This document shows, in pieces, positions 1 through 10,860 of a stretch of 64,000 nucleotides of DNA (position 1 is its first letter; each line of letters begins with the position of its first letter). Under the pieces are notes generated by a model, which had not been told where the DNA came from, made no database searches, and saw only the letters and a program-made list of their open reading frames with translations. The translations under genes and the position numbers were made by a program. This DNA comes from Albifimbria verrucaria (lineage: Eukaryota; Ascomycota; Sordariomycetes; Hypocreales; Stachybotryaceae): NCBI GenBank assembly GCA_020081605.1, contig JAHREC010000049.1:3782001-3846000 (forward strand). Reading direction: 5' to 3'.

Positions 1-285
1 TGGGTCGCCAAGTTACCAACAGACATGGATGCAGAATCGCCACTAATATCAGAACCCATTAAGCAACAGGATAGGAGCTCGGTTTTCACCAACAGCATAG
101 AGTCAGAGTTGAACAGAGATGCCTTTGATGGTAGATATTTTAGTGACACGGTTTGGTGGCCTATTCTGAACGTGATTTTGCTATCGGTCGAAGAACAGGG
201 TGTAGTGGAACGGCTTGGAATAGGCCAAATTCATGTTGATGCATTCTATCCAAATGCAGTGGAGGCAACGGTTCTCCTTGGATAA
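1..285 (+). CDS. C-terminal end of a HET-domain (heterokaryon incompatibility) protein, cut by the window edge
   Basis: The frame is open from base 1 (no start codon is needed) to a stop at 283-285, giving about 94 residues. The last 30 residues (GVVERLGIGQIHVDAF then a short tail ending VLLG) resemble the usual C-terminal end of large fungal HET proteins, where a variant of RxGxGxIHxDAF precedes the stop. The HET domain itself would lie left of the window, so the assignment rests on the tail alone. A second HET gene sits 1 kb downstream on the other strand, which fits clustering of such allorecognition genes. It could also be the end of an unrelated protein. Confidence 0.45.
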   Translation, partial: WVAKLPTDMDAESPLISEPIKQQDRSSVFTNSIESELNRDAFDGRYFSDTVWWPILNVILLSVEEQGVVERLGIGQIHVDAFYPNAVEATVLLG

Positions 286-1282
286 TTCTTTTGTTAGGGG
301 CTGGCAGTGATACTGGAACGAAGTCTCAAAGAATTATTTACCAGTGATAGGATTTTCAGAAGAAGAAACATCAGTTATATCTGAAAACACTATAAGAGTG
401 CTATTTAATTGCAGTGATAGCTTGCAAGGTTGAACTTTTATAGCTTGATGAAACCACCTTTTATGTACAAGGTCCTAATTCATGGTTTAATCTTCCTCTC
501 CAAAATAAATCAAAGCAAAGCTTAAGATCAGTCACATATCTTCTCAGCCACTGATACTCAAGTGCCTGAAGACAAGAAACCTTGGCCTGTGTATTTGGTC
601 ATCCACGCTCCTTGTGAGCCTTCTGGAGTGTTTGAGCCTCTCTGTCAGCTGAATTCGTCAAACTATAGTAGCATTCCGTGCTCACTTCGGGTTCTCCCCA
701 GTGATAACTCCTGGGTCATCACCCCTGAAGTAGATGCTTAGCCATAGCTAGTCATGGATAGGACAGAAGCCACAAAACTCGTGGTAATAGATTAGCATCA
801 GCATGCTTGAAGTCAAAAAATGATTCTACTAGCAGCCTGAAAACAGGAGACGAGCGCCTTGTGCAAGTTTGACTCTGCTGGCAGGTCACCATAGACATTT
901 CCTAATATCTTTGAAGAGAAGAGGTTCTTTCCTAGGCTTTTTGAACCAAATAATATAAACAATGGCCGTATCGGTGCTCATTCTCTATTTATCCAGAGAA
1001 ATCAGTTCATCACTGAATCCGTATGGGAAACGGCTATCCCCGGCCTGTTCATCTAATTCCATCGAAAACCTCTGCAATTTGTTGATAATTGACCTGATCC
1101 CATACTTGACAGGAAATATACGGCCCCTGTGCGGTCTCCAATTTTTCGACTCGATGGAAATATTCAAATACTGGACTCGCGCCAATTCTCTCTTTTTACA
1201 GTGATATATTGATTTGTCCCTGGTGCTGGTACCTCTGCTATGCTCTGGTCTTCTATCGTAACTCGCCAGACGCCATGAGCTT
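286..1282. other. Intergenic stretch, no supported gene
   Basis: About 1 kb between two converging HET-type genes. Overlapping short frames exist at 962-1204 (+) and 985-1185 (-), but neither has a recognisable domain, splice structure or coding-like codon use. Nothing else is seen. Confidence 0.5.
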
Positions 1283-3033
1283 TTACGGGTAGAGAGGACC
1301 CCTGCAGAGTACCAATAAGTGGCTTGGAAAGATCAACCTCGATAAAAAGGATGGAAATCTAGCGTAATCCTTTGAGATGTGTCGAAAAAGAACTACGTGA
1401 GGCTCTTCCCTTTCTCGGCTTTGTGTTTTAACGAGTGCTTTGGTCTTGCTGTCAAAACTCCAGCCCGTGTGTTTGTCTTGGGTCCCTATATAACCACTGC
1501 TGAGGAGACTCGAAATTCTGACTTCTTGTCTTTTCGATGCGATCGGCAGGTTATCGAGGCCGTATTCATTGGTGACTAGACCGTAGATATATATGCTTCG
1601 TGGCGGAGACAAAACGTTGGAATTAGTTGGCATTTTATCAATACACACTAGCGAAGGCGCATGTAGTCGATGCAATACGCCCTCTTCTTTGGCATCAAAG
1701 GAACTCCGAGAGAGTAATAGTCCAATCTGCTTGCCATTTATGGAGCATTTGAGAGGGGCCACAAGAACTGGTTCATATATGTACCACTGCCAGTTCCCTG
1801 AATCACCAGGCTTAGCCATGCTGTTCTTGACTTCTGTGCTAATCAAGGAGCTTGAAAATGAAGGAGAAGCTCTTCCAGATATTTCAGGGTCCTCTGCGTT
1901 AGGTAGTAATTCAATACTATCGTTTTCGGCAGAATGTAATAATAGTTTCGGTGTTGAGAAGTTTAAGGATTCTGCTCCCTTATCTTGAGTTGAATTGCTT
2001 GTGCCATTATGACCAGCAGGTTGAATGTCCAAAACACTCATCAAATGGTTTTTATCGTCCATAGGGCCTAGTTTAATACCGACCAAGGGCCCGAACACTG
2101 GTAGAGTTACTCGCACAAGTTGTCGGACAAGTTCAAAAGTGTTGACATACTCTTGGCCATAATCTGCTGTTTGTGATCTAAGACCCCTTGTCTTATCTAC
2201 CTCGAGAGTAACAAGTGACGAGTCTCGAAATTGCTCAGGAGAGGTCGCTAGCATGCCTGTAAAGAGTGTACGGAGCTGCTGATCAACGGGGTAGCTCCAT
2301 GCAAATATGCTTTCATCATCGGTTTGTTTCATAATCTCTGTTTGCAGTCGGAAAAATGCGCGGCGGCCCTCGCCATATAGTAGCGGCATGTTCACATCAA
2401 ATAAGCCTAGCAGGCAATAGGCCTCATCCTCAGGCCGCGTGGTTTCTCGACCAGCAGCCCATGACATGCGTTGGGCAACACTGCACTGGCCCCAGCTTCG
2501 GCTCTGTAGAACGTCGCCCTTGATGTGAGTAACTTTTTCTATCAAAGACTGGAGTGTTTTCCTAGTACCGATTTCTTCCCAGTCTTCGCCGAAAAAGACA
2601 ACTTCGATAGGGACAAGGAGTTCCTGCAAGGTCCAACCGCGACGAAACCATCTACTTTTTGAGAAATCTGCCTCCCCATATCTGGAGACTGGGAGCTGTT
2701 TACGTCCTTGAGATATGCAAAACAAATAGCGCTAGCATAGTACCAACGAAACATGGAATTGATGGCCTCTGAGAGCTCAGCGCTTGAGGTTTTGTCGATG
2801 CAACACGTATCGATCCAGACGTACGCAAAGCCTTCTGCAGCTGCAGCTGCACAGCATCGTACTATCTTCTCCTGGCCTTCTTGCTTCGTATTGTCCTCTC
2901 TCCAGTTGCCGGTCATGAAATCCTGGAAGCTAACCTCCTCATTGCCCCATGTGTGGGAGAGGATAACGTACGGCGGGGCTACGTCGCTCACGAATTCCTC
3001 CAGACATAGCGTTTCCACATTGATGAGCCTCAT
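1283..3033 (-). CDS. HET-domain protein (heterokaryon incompatibility), one frame break
   Basis: The start at 3033 opens with a classic HET N-terminus: an MRLINVET-type lead, YVILSHTWG near residue 22, then VWIDTCCIDK and an AINSMFRWYY segment. The reading then moves to a second frame with KSRWFRRGWTLQELLVP, the SWAAGRETTRPEDEAYCLLG block and NMPLLYGEG, the family's usual continuation. About 580 residues in all; the C-terminal 300 are low in recognisable motifs. HET proteins trigger cell death on fusion with an incompatible partner. The two frames meet near 2656-2660, where one extra base in an A run (coding strand) restores a single protein. No intron fits there. I read this as a homopolymer-length error, though a natural null allele is possible because HET genes often carry them. 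Confidence 0.85.
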
Positions 3034-3887
3034 ATCTCAAGATATGTGGGTGCTCTATCTGAATCGTGTTTGTTAGATTTAAGTCAAGCGAAAGATCACC
3101 TGTTCACCTAAGATAACCCCGCGTTAAGATAGCGGGTTGCTACCCACTTGCCCGCCATCTCAATCTCGGCCTTATCGCAGGTTTGATGGTCACCACGTGT
3201 ATACATGGAAGGGGAACTAGAAATGGTTGTCGGCAAGCTTATTATTCTTCTGGTAATCGATTGTTCTCCGAGAGGCTGTCTTCGTGATATTACTTATACT
3301 GCTGGTTAGTTTTGCGTTGAATCATTAGCTTCACAACATACCACCATTGTCGAATTACCGAGTCATTCCTATCTATCACTGACCTCCTGTTGAATGTAAA
3401 CAAGTGGCAAATTTTCATTCTTTCTACTTTAGCTCTCGATGATTAATATTTTTTCTGCAGTTTGACTGTTTTCTAAAGAGTTTTAAAGGCAATCTGACCG
3501 TATCAAAAGAAAAGATTGTTACGCGTAAACCGAATGTCAAATACGCGTATTGGCTCCGCCTCAACACATCTGGGGATAACCACCAATCGTGTCGTATCTA
3601 TAGTGGATGAATTGAAACTCGACCATCTTAAAATGGGGAATTAGATGACGAATCTGATATACTAAGGATTTAAGCTTGACTCAAACTAACAATACAACAG
3701 TATTGTCTTTGAATACGGTAGCAGGGTTGAAAGTCTAAGCCTTGTCAGGGCAACGTAATTCCTTTGCATTTATATCCCAGAACTTCCTTCAACATTCTTC
3801 CAGTATTCCTGTCAGACTATTTTCACATTATTCTTCCCAACTGAATACATACTGAGCCAACAAAGAAATTCGTCCCCTCTCAACATA
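3034..3887. other. Intergenic, divergent promoter region
   Basis: AT-rich spacer between the HET gene (leftward) and the membrane-protein gene (rightward). It should hold both promoters. No RNA gene or coding signal is seen. Confidence 0.4.
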
Positions 3888-4545
3888 ATGGGTGGTTTTA
3901 CTAGCTTTTTCCAAAGTCGCCTCTTCGACCCTCAATGGAAGACAAAAGTTCTAGTCGCACAGGTAGTGTTGACTGTTCTTTTGGTCATCTTAGGCATCGC
4001 CAAAGCTGCCACAAGGCCATCTTATATCCCTATGACGAGAAATGATATCATGGCCATCACAATGGTACGTCGCACCATTCTGGCAGCGTTTACTTCACCA
4101 GCCTCGATATACTGACTTATGGGTACAGGGAGCGAAATCACTGGCATTTCTGGCTTATGAGATCATGACTAGTCACGTCGACAGATTTAAGAGATTCGGG
4201 AGCCTCAAGGCCTATGCCATTCTCAATTCGTTGGATGTGGTCTTCTGGATGGTGGTCATGGGATTGACCTTTGCCGGGATGACCAGGTTTTGTATCGGCG
4301 CCAACTGTGGCATTGGTGTCGTCATTGGATTGATGTCACTATTGAATTCGTAAGCCGGGCTTTCACAAATCTGTCTGACAGATTATATCTAACTCTATTG
4401 ATACAGATTCGTCAACTTCTGGGCCGCCGTCATTGCTTGGAAGAACCACCGCTACTTTAAGAGATATGGCACACATCGGGGCCAAAACGTTCCTCAAACT
4501 ACAAGCGCTTACCCTCCGACAAGCGAGGGATATTATGCCAAGTGA
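3888..4545 (+). CDS. MARVEL-like four-helix integral membrane protein
   Basis: Exons 3888-4064, 4129-4349 and 4407-4545 join cleanly (introns of 64 and 57 nt, GTACGT..ACAG and GTAAGC..ACAG) into 178 residues. Four hydrophobic segments lie near residues 22-42, 54-74, 94-114 and 120-146. A short cytosolic N-terminus, a loop rich in K/R after helix 2 and a polar tail fit the fungal MARVEL-like membrane family, whose function is unknown (membrane apposition or trafficking is only a guess). The stop at 4543-4545 is followed by 110 open codons in the same frame, described separately, so the tail may really be longer. Confidence 0.7.
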
Positions 4546-4875
4546 ATCGAATTACCGGCTGAAAACAAGTACAATCCAGAGCAAGCGACACATCAGACTC
4601 TAGAAAGTGCCTGCGACAGAGAAATACATGGGACACCAAAAGAACGGCATAGTGTAATAGCGGGAATTTCACAGGCTGCATTAACTGGAGGGTTGGAAAC
4701 GGCTCCAAGCATTCCGCTGCAAAAGGAGTTTGAATGTGAACAGGTGGAAGCATTGCAGGCAAGGCCTCCCATAACGCAAAAGAAAAAGCCTGAGGAATCA
4801 TCTGACCAGGAGAATGAGGCATCTATCCTCGCAATCCTTGGATATTATACATATGCAGCTGATGGGGCTGATTGA
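4546..4875 (+). other. In-frame open extension after the TGA of the MARVEL-like gene
   Basis: The frame of the last exon stays open for 110 codons after the TGA at 4543-4545 and ends at a TGA at 4873-4875. The encoded stretch is polar and charged, starting IELPAENKYN, like a cytosolic tail. Three explanations are possible: readthrough; a nonsense change or base error at the stop; or an unrecognised 78-nt intron 4542-4619 (GTGAAT..GACAG) that removes the stop and keeps frame, adding 85 residues. The donor is weak, so this stays open. Confidence 0.4.
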
Positions 4876-6002
4876 CGCCGTGGTGAATGTCCGGGGCCAA
4901 GTCTAAGCACTGTTCCAGTAGGAGGTAGCTGTTGACAATAACTACTATCCTAGAAAGAGAGCTCAGGCAACTGGTGTTACAGGCGGCATTGGGCTCCAAC
5001 CTCGAGTTCTACGAAATTTTTTAATTGTTCCATTTGTTTGTCATGCTTAGGAAGAATTATTTGACTTTGCTTATCCAGATAGGAGAGATATACTCATTTT
5101 AGATTTATTGGTATCGGTATATATCTTTGAATTTTTATCATTTATTTATATTATGAAAGAAAGGTTAGGAAGTTTCTCCAGAAGAAAAAAAAATGATTGC
5201 GTATCATCTTGCATTTCTCCGTAACAGCAGTTGTAACTGCAAGCAATTCTTATGTTCAAAACAATACGAATCACAACACTTGAGACTCGCGTAAGTACAG
5301 GCTATCCACATGTCTCACGGTCCAACTGCCGACAAAAGCATTATAGATAGCATTGCGATTCCGTCATAGGCTTCTCGCAGAGAAACCACTCCTACCAATA
5401 GGCCCACATCTCTACAACAGTTCATATTAAGATGCAGCCGGCGCCTTGTTTATGGCCAGTCGTGTTCTTGGCTTTTCTAGTCCATACCAGGGCTTGGTCT
5501 TGAAAGCTGATGTGAATGGTGCGGCTTGCCATGATCAACGCTTTGCATCCACCGACAATGCGGGGATGGAGGCAGGTATTCCGGGAACAAGGCAATCAAC
5601 CTAGCATTGCAGCAAACCAAGCAGACGCTCCTCGGCAGAAGCTTACCAGCCCTAACTCTCTTTTTCTAAATGCGGCACCAAGAGCTCTGTCAAGCTCCGG
5701 CACTGGTGCTTAATCTAGTGCCGATAGCTCACGAGCCTTAAACTACGAAACGTGTTCAGCCTTGGCGTCCATCAAGCCCGGCAGTGGCAGTCCTCTAAGA
5801 GCACTTCTAGCGGACGATCTTTCAGTCGTGACTGGCCCGCCAAAGCGTTTGCGATATCTAGGACGTAAATGCAAAGCCATCAGCCGGACTTGAAATTTCC
5901 GGCAGCAGCGTGCACCCGTATAAAGAGAATTGTTGTAAACTTCAGAAGCCAACATGTAGCCCCAGCTGTGCCCATATCCTTAACCTTCCCAATTTTTCCA
6001 TC
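4876..6002. other. Intergenic, no supported gene
   Basis: The left part is AT-rich (around 5040-5200); the right part is the promoter of the feruloyl esterase gene. Short frames at 5516-5713 (+) and 5743-5955 (-) have no family features and were not accepted. Confidence 0.4.
5919..5925 (+). promoter_or_regulatory. TATA-like box of the feruloyl esterase gene
   Basis: TATAAAG about 80 bases before the chosen ATG at 6003, a usual fungal spacing. It supports the internal start at 6003 over the upstream in-frame ATG at 5910, which lies before this box. Confidence 0.4.
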
Positions 6003-6955
6003 ATGAAACTAGATCTTTTCCTCACTGCAGCCTTCGCTGGAGCCGTCGGTGTCAGCGCTGCTCCTTCTGCAGGATGCGGAACCGAGACTGATCTTCAGTC
6101 CGAGCCCCAGGTAGTGAATGTCAACGGACAGGAACGAAAATTCATTCTTCGAATTCCCGAAGGCTACAACAATAGCAACCCATATCGATTGATTTTTGGT
6201 GTGCATTGGTGGGGCGGATCCATGGAGGATGTTGCCTATGGCCAGACAGTTGCCCCTGGTGTATGGAACTACTATGGACTTGAGCAGCTTGCCGAAGAAA
6301 CAGCTATCTTTGTTGCACCACAAGGTATTGATGGTAACTGGTACAACGACGGTGGCTCCGACTACGCCTTCTTCGACGAGATCAATAGACTGATCGAGAG
6401 CTCTCTTTGTGTTGACACGGATCTTCGCTTTTCCATTGGATTCAGCTGGGGAGGTTCAACTTCTGTTGGCCTCGCATGTCGTGATAGCGAGTTCCCCTAC
6501 GTGCAATCACTGCCATTGGTGCTGCTGGCCCATACACATGTAAGTTTCCAGAGTTAAATCTAGTGATGATCATGAGCTTCGCTGATGCAGCTAACTAGGC
6601 GAGCCTGGAACGGCACCAGTCGGTTACTTGGGCATTCATGGTGTGAGCGACAACCCTGACAATGGAAGAGGAATGCGAGACAGATTCATGGCCAACAACG
6701 GCTGCAGTGGCGAAGAAAACCCTCCACCGGCTGTGGGTTCGTTCGCCCATGTTCGAACCGATTATGAGTGTAGTGGCCCTCCTGCTACCTGGGTTGCCTT
6801 TGTATGTTTACCAACGGATATTTTTCTGAACAAAAACATTAATCTAACTTCGCTAGGATGGTGGACATATCTCGGCCCCATGGGATGGCCAGGGTGATAA
6901 TGGGCAAGAGAGCTATGTTCCAGATTACGCTTGGGAATTATTCAGCTCCTTCTAA
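6003..6955 (+). CDS. Secreted feruloyl esterase (FaeC-like), one frame break
   Basis: Exons 6003-6539, 6599-6801 and 6857-6955 give 279 residues once one base is added in the C run at 6494-6497. The first ~19 residues form a signal peptide ending near VSAAPS. The nucleophile elbow is GFSWGG (Ser of G-x-S-x-G), and the last exon begins DGGHISAPWDG, carrying the catalytic His. The middle has GYLGIHGVSDN and the Cys-rich stretch typical of type C feruloyl esterases. Such enzymes release ferulic acid from plant cell-wall arabinoxylan outside the cell. The start at 6003 is chosen because the signal peptide begins there. Without the added base the protein would stop in intron 1, so this is either a sequencing error or a lost gene. 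Related acetylxylan-esterase-type enzymes are the main alternative. Confidence 0.85.
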
Positions 6956-8270
6956 CACCATGAGCATACCCGATTCTCGGCAGTTCCCATCAATCATGGG
7001 TGGTTCGATAGAGAGATATTACATGTTGGTAGTTTTTCAGTGTGATTATCCAAGCAGGTAATCCTTGCTCGGTGTCAATATTCAAGAATAACAGAAATTT
7101 TGAAATGAACAGTGAAAGAAACGAGTAATTGGCCAGCAATTTTCTTTGCTTTGGTGAGAAAATGAGTGGGTAAAGACGACACAGTTTAAGGTAAGCGATA
7201 ATTTGTGTAAGAATTATTTATTTATGAGTCTGGCTATTCAAATTCATGGTGCTTATCCAAGGCTACCACTACTACGTCTGTGATGAGACAGACACACGCC
7301 ATTGCCTACACGCTTTCCGTAATACAGCGACCAAGTCCTCATTGTTTAACGCTGATTCAGTCAAGTATCTGCGATGGAAATATTTCAATAAGTATTGCAG
7401 CTCAGTGCTGAAATAATTGGCTAGAAACTGAAACTCAGTGCTAGTGTCGTTTGTAAATGACCAAGGCATTGCCAGCCAGGATTCGGTCTGATGGGGCCGT
7501 ACAAAACGACCGGAACCAGGATCCTACAGTTGTAAGACTTGATGGTTATGAATGTGAGTCCAATTCAAGAGATTCCTCTACGGCTTTACAATCATGACTG
7601 CTTCAAACTCAATCTGCTCTGGATACTCCCAGGAGCGCCAGGCTATTGGAGGGTGATATTTCTCCTACTCCGCTGGTTGGTTATAATCATTTTACCGGTG
7701 TCAGCGGCTGTATTTCATGAATTACAGCATTGATGTTGGAGCGTCAAAACCATCACGTACATCGTTCACATGGGATGCAGTTCGAAAAAGCTGCTTCCTG
7801 GATACCGTCTCCTTAGCCAAGGAGAGCACTCGAACATTTCAAATTCCACCACACATGTCCACAAGTGCGAGAGCAAACGATCAAAGATGCACATGTTGCT
7901 TGAATCGTAAATCACGGACTTGCAGTTCCGCATGCATATGCACATTATCAGCCGGTATATGGACACTGCGACGATAACATGCAAATGTGTGGCTCAGCCA
8001 GGGTCAGTTACCCCGTGATCTGTACGAAGCGTGAGCCGTCATAGAGTCTTTCATTGCAGCCTATCAGCGATTGTGCCAAGCAATTCCTGAAAAAGATCCT
8101 AATATATAGTGACAACTCATCAAATTATACCGCACGGCGTCCGCCAGTAAAGCGCTTAGATATATAAGAGTGTATGGTTTCCAGTATAGAGACAACATTG
8201 TTGAAGCTTGATAGCTATTATTCAACACTTAATACTCCTTGTTGACTAGTACCTCGGCTCTATATCCAAC
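6956..8270. other. Intergenic, no supported gene
   Basis: About 1.3 kb, AT-rich, with several short frames (7272-7469, 7539-7733, 7717-7984) that show no family features. The right end is the promoter of the small secreted protein. Confidence 0.4.
8161..8167 (+). promoter_or_regulatory. TATA box of the small secreted protein gene
   Basis: TATATAA, 104 bases before the ATG at 8271. The strong match and spacing support expression of this otherwise orphan gene. Confidence 0.45.
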
Positions 8271-8624
8271 ATGAAAAACTCACTCTTAGCCTCCGCTGCC
8301 GTCGCCATCTACTGCGTTAGCATTGCCACCGCTCAACTTTCATGTACCAAATCTGATGAGCCGTCGCCACTGTGGGTTATTTATTCCGATCCTGATGTCA
8401 ACATACCAGATGGCCTGTGCGAGCGTCTGTGGGGCATGTTAGAGAGTTATAAAGATTGTGAAATTGTTGAAGCGGGCTGTGGCATGGGTCGAGATGGTGA
8501 CTTTTCGTGGGCTTTCTACTCATCGGCCACCTGCAGCAGCGACATCGTCGAGAACACATGGGCAGAAGTGACTGAAAATCTTTTTGGGGCAATCGACTGT
8601 TTTTCGGCCAGTTCAACTGTATAA
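8271..8624 (+). CDS. Small secreted cysteine-rich protein
   Basis: An intronless frame of 117 residues. Residues 1-21 are a clear signal peptide (MKNSLLASAAVAIYCVSIATA, cut before QLSC). The mature ~96 residues have six cysteines (in LSC, GLC, KDC, AGCG, ATC and IDC), enough for three disulphides, and many W, F and Y. No known family is recognised. Size, export signal and cysteine content are those of fungal effector-like proteins, but that role is inference. It is isolated, with no neighbour closer than 650 bases. Confidence 0.7.
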   Translation: MKNSLLASAAVAIYCVSIATAQLSCTKSDEPSPLWVIYSDPDVNIPDGLCERLWGMLESYKDCEIVEAGCGMGRDGDFSWAFYSSATCSSDIVENTWAEVTENLFGAIDCFSASSTV

Positions 8625-9276
8625 ATCAATTGGTTTTATTGCGTTTATTCTTCCTTGCATAATATTCTGAAGGCATATTAGCCCGTGGACTTGGTTATTT
8701 GTGGTTGGCAGCCTTGAGTGTCAACCAAGGTATGAACACGCGCAGAAAAATGATCAATTAATTCGTACCAACTGTCACCGGCATTGATATAAAAGTTGTG
8801 GAAGCTTCTGTAGAATTGAATAATTGGCATCAATATTGTCCTCGTCGCAATGCCTCTGCTGTGGAACATACCAAAACGGGATGCCATGTATCAATCGGGG
8901 TTGACCCTGGCAGCTTCAGTGGGAGGACAGGACTTCCGCATACGTAGTGCAGGCATCTCAGTCGATAATCAACAAAACCATAAGAGACTTGTAACAATAA
9001 GATAATTGTTCCACAGAATAATTATAGGTATTTTCTCAGGCTTATTTTGGAAAAGCCCGCATCCTAATGTACATCGCAAGGTAGGCAGACCTCTTGTCCT
9101 CTTATTATTGTTGCAGCTTGGAGCTCAGGCACCCACGGCTACATGCATATCGTCGCAGCTTGGCATTGGAGCTCCCACCGAGCAGCAGCACAACAGAAGC
9201 AGCTTGTCGCATTCGCTCGTTTGGTGCCATTGACGCTCACTCTCTGCGCCATTCGTTTCCTTTGACGTCGCGCATC
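8625..9276. other. Intergenic, no supported gene
   Basis: Spacer leading into the BTB gene; base composition becomes GC-richer from about 9090. The frame 9094-9276 is an upstream extension of the BTB reading frame without coding character, most likely 5' leader. Confidence 0.4.
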
Positions 9277-10228
9277 ATGACAGAAGAACACGAGAGCAGC
9301 AATGCGCCCGACGAGACGCCCGCCGTCTCCACCACCGACGTCGACATGGTGGAGGGCACGGCCAACGAGAACGACAACGATAACGCCAACGACAGCGAGA
9401 TGCCCTTCACAAACGAGGTGCCAGAACCGAGGACGACTTTTGCGTCGTACCTCGCGAGCCCCATTGTGACGCTTCTGGTCGGGGCACAGGAGCCCACACT
9501 CCTGACGGCGCATCAGGCGTTGCTATCACGCAGCCCGTTCTTCCAGGACGCCTGCAAGAGCTTCACTGAGGACGGCAGCGTATGCAACCGCGCGCGCAAA
9601 CGATGGCCGATTACGCGCTGAAGCTGACCGATTGCTCATAGCCGCGCCAGATCGAGCTACTAGACGACGACGTCGATGCCGTGGGCTGTTTCCTCGAGTA
9701 CCTCTACACAGGCGAATACTTCCCGCGCAAGCTCACTGGTCAGCGCATCCTCGAATCCGACCCCAGCTTGCCCGAAGTCGACGACACGGGCGACCAGCTC
9801 CTTAAGCACGCGCGCGTGTACACTCTCGCGGAGAAGTACGGCCTCTCTGCGCTCAAGACGCTCGCCTCGTCCAAGATCCACTGCGTCAACTCGACGGCCC
9901 GCGGCGAGATCGCATACGCGCGCTACGTCTACACCTTCACAGGCACCGACGACTCTGCCATCCGCGCGCCTGTCGCGAGCTTCTGGGCCACGCGCTCACA
10001 CACGTTGCGTGCCGAGGCGGAGGACGAGTTCAAGGCATTGTGTTTGGAGCACCCGCAGTTTGGCTACGACGTTCTCAGTACGTGGTACATTGTTTTGCTG
10101 TTTGTATCGGTTGCTAACTGTTTACAGCACGTGTCCTGGACGACAAGCTCAAGAGGGAGCGCAGCGACAGGGCAAACACTGTCACCAGCAGTGGGCGCAA
10201 ACGGCCCCGCCAGAGCACTGGCATTTAA
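9277..10228 (+). CDS. BTB/POZ domain protein
   Basis: Exons 9277-9579, 9642-10077 and 10128-10228 (introns 62 and 50 nt) give 279 residues with no frame break. Residues 1-50 are acidic and disordered. The BTB fold starts near residue 55: a VTLLVG strand, LTAHQALLSRSPFFQ, then a loop and VGCFLEYLYTGEY, followed by ARVYTLAEKYGLSALKTLA. These are the usual BTB dimerisation-domain landmarks in fungal nuclear proteins. The C-terminus is basic (KLKRERSD, RKRPRQ) and could be a nuclear signal. Such proteins often act as Cullin-3 adaptors or transcription cofactors; which applies here cannot be told. The ATG at 9277 is chosen because the acidic coding composition begins there. Confidence 0.85.
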
Positions 10229-10488
10229 GCGATCTCAGGTCATTGTCTTTTTTCTCCTTAGCTTAGCTCGGCGTATTTGGGTTAGTAGAGACTGTTTTAA
10301 TTTGGCTTACACTCGGTACACGTTAAGAGCTTGAATGGCAGCGTTATTGAGGTGCTACGAGGGCGTCCTAGGATATGGTCGGTGTTTGATGGCAGTTTGT
10401 CTATGAAAAAATTATAACCAGGGAATAATGTAAGATTATGATGAGATGTTTAACAAGGCCTGACTCTGAATACGGAGAATTGAAAATC

Positions 10489-10735
10489 CAACAATCCAGC
10501 ATGGCCAAGTATGGATATCTCTGTATTAAATTTTGATAGGTAGAACAAAAGAGCGTATTCTCACAACAGAACACCACGACTGGGTTAAAGCAACTCAGAT
10601 AACGAATCATGGAATTGTAGTTAAGGCTAGTGCACTGGTTGCTAAACCGACGCCGAAGCGTTTGTCATGGTTCAGTTGACAAATTTCCGTAACGATAATC
10701 CTTGTGCTCAGTTTTGCACCCTATTTAAACCCGCT
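10489..10735 (+). repeat. Dispersed repeat, copy A
   Basis: This stretch matches 21877-22115 along its length in the same orientation. Shared blocks include GGATATCTCT, TAGTTAAGGCTAGT, GTTGCTAAACCGACGCCG, AGCGTTTGTCATGG and a TATTTAAAC-like end. Identity looks near 75 percent by eye with small indels. It has no coding potential of its own; a short minus-strand frame occurs in both copies but differs in ends. It is probably a transposon or solo-LTR relic. The two copies bracket the oxidoreductase island. Confidence 0.75.
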
Positions 10736-10860
10736 TATTTATCTACTCTATACTTTAATCTAGAATAACCCCGGTTATTATATATATTTATATTACTCTA
10801 AATTCAGAAGTAAAAGTCAAAAAGCCTTCAATATCTAATTTAATTTGTAGCATGAGGACT

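Noticed and set aside
1283..3033. Calling the HET gene a pseudogene because of its frame break
   Set aside because: The break is a one-base homopolymer contraction like those in essential genes of this window.
9094..9276. Upstream extension of the BTB reading frame
   Set aside because: It is Cys/Arg/Ser-rich and non-conserved; coding composition begins at the ATG at 9277.
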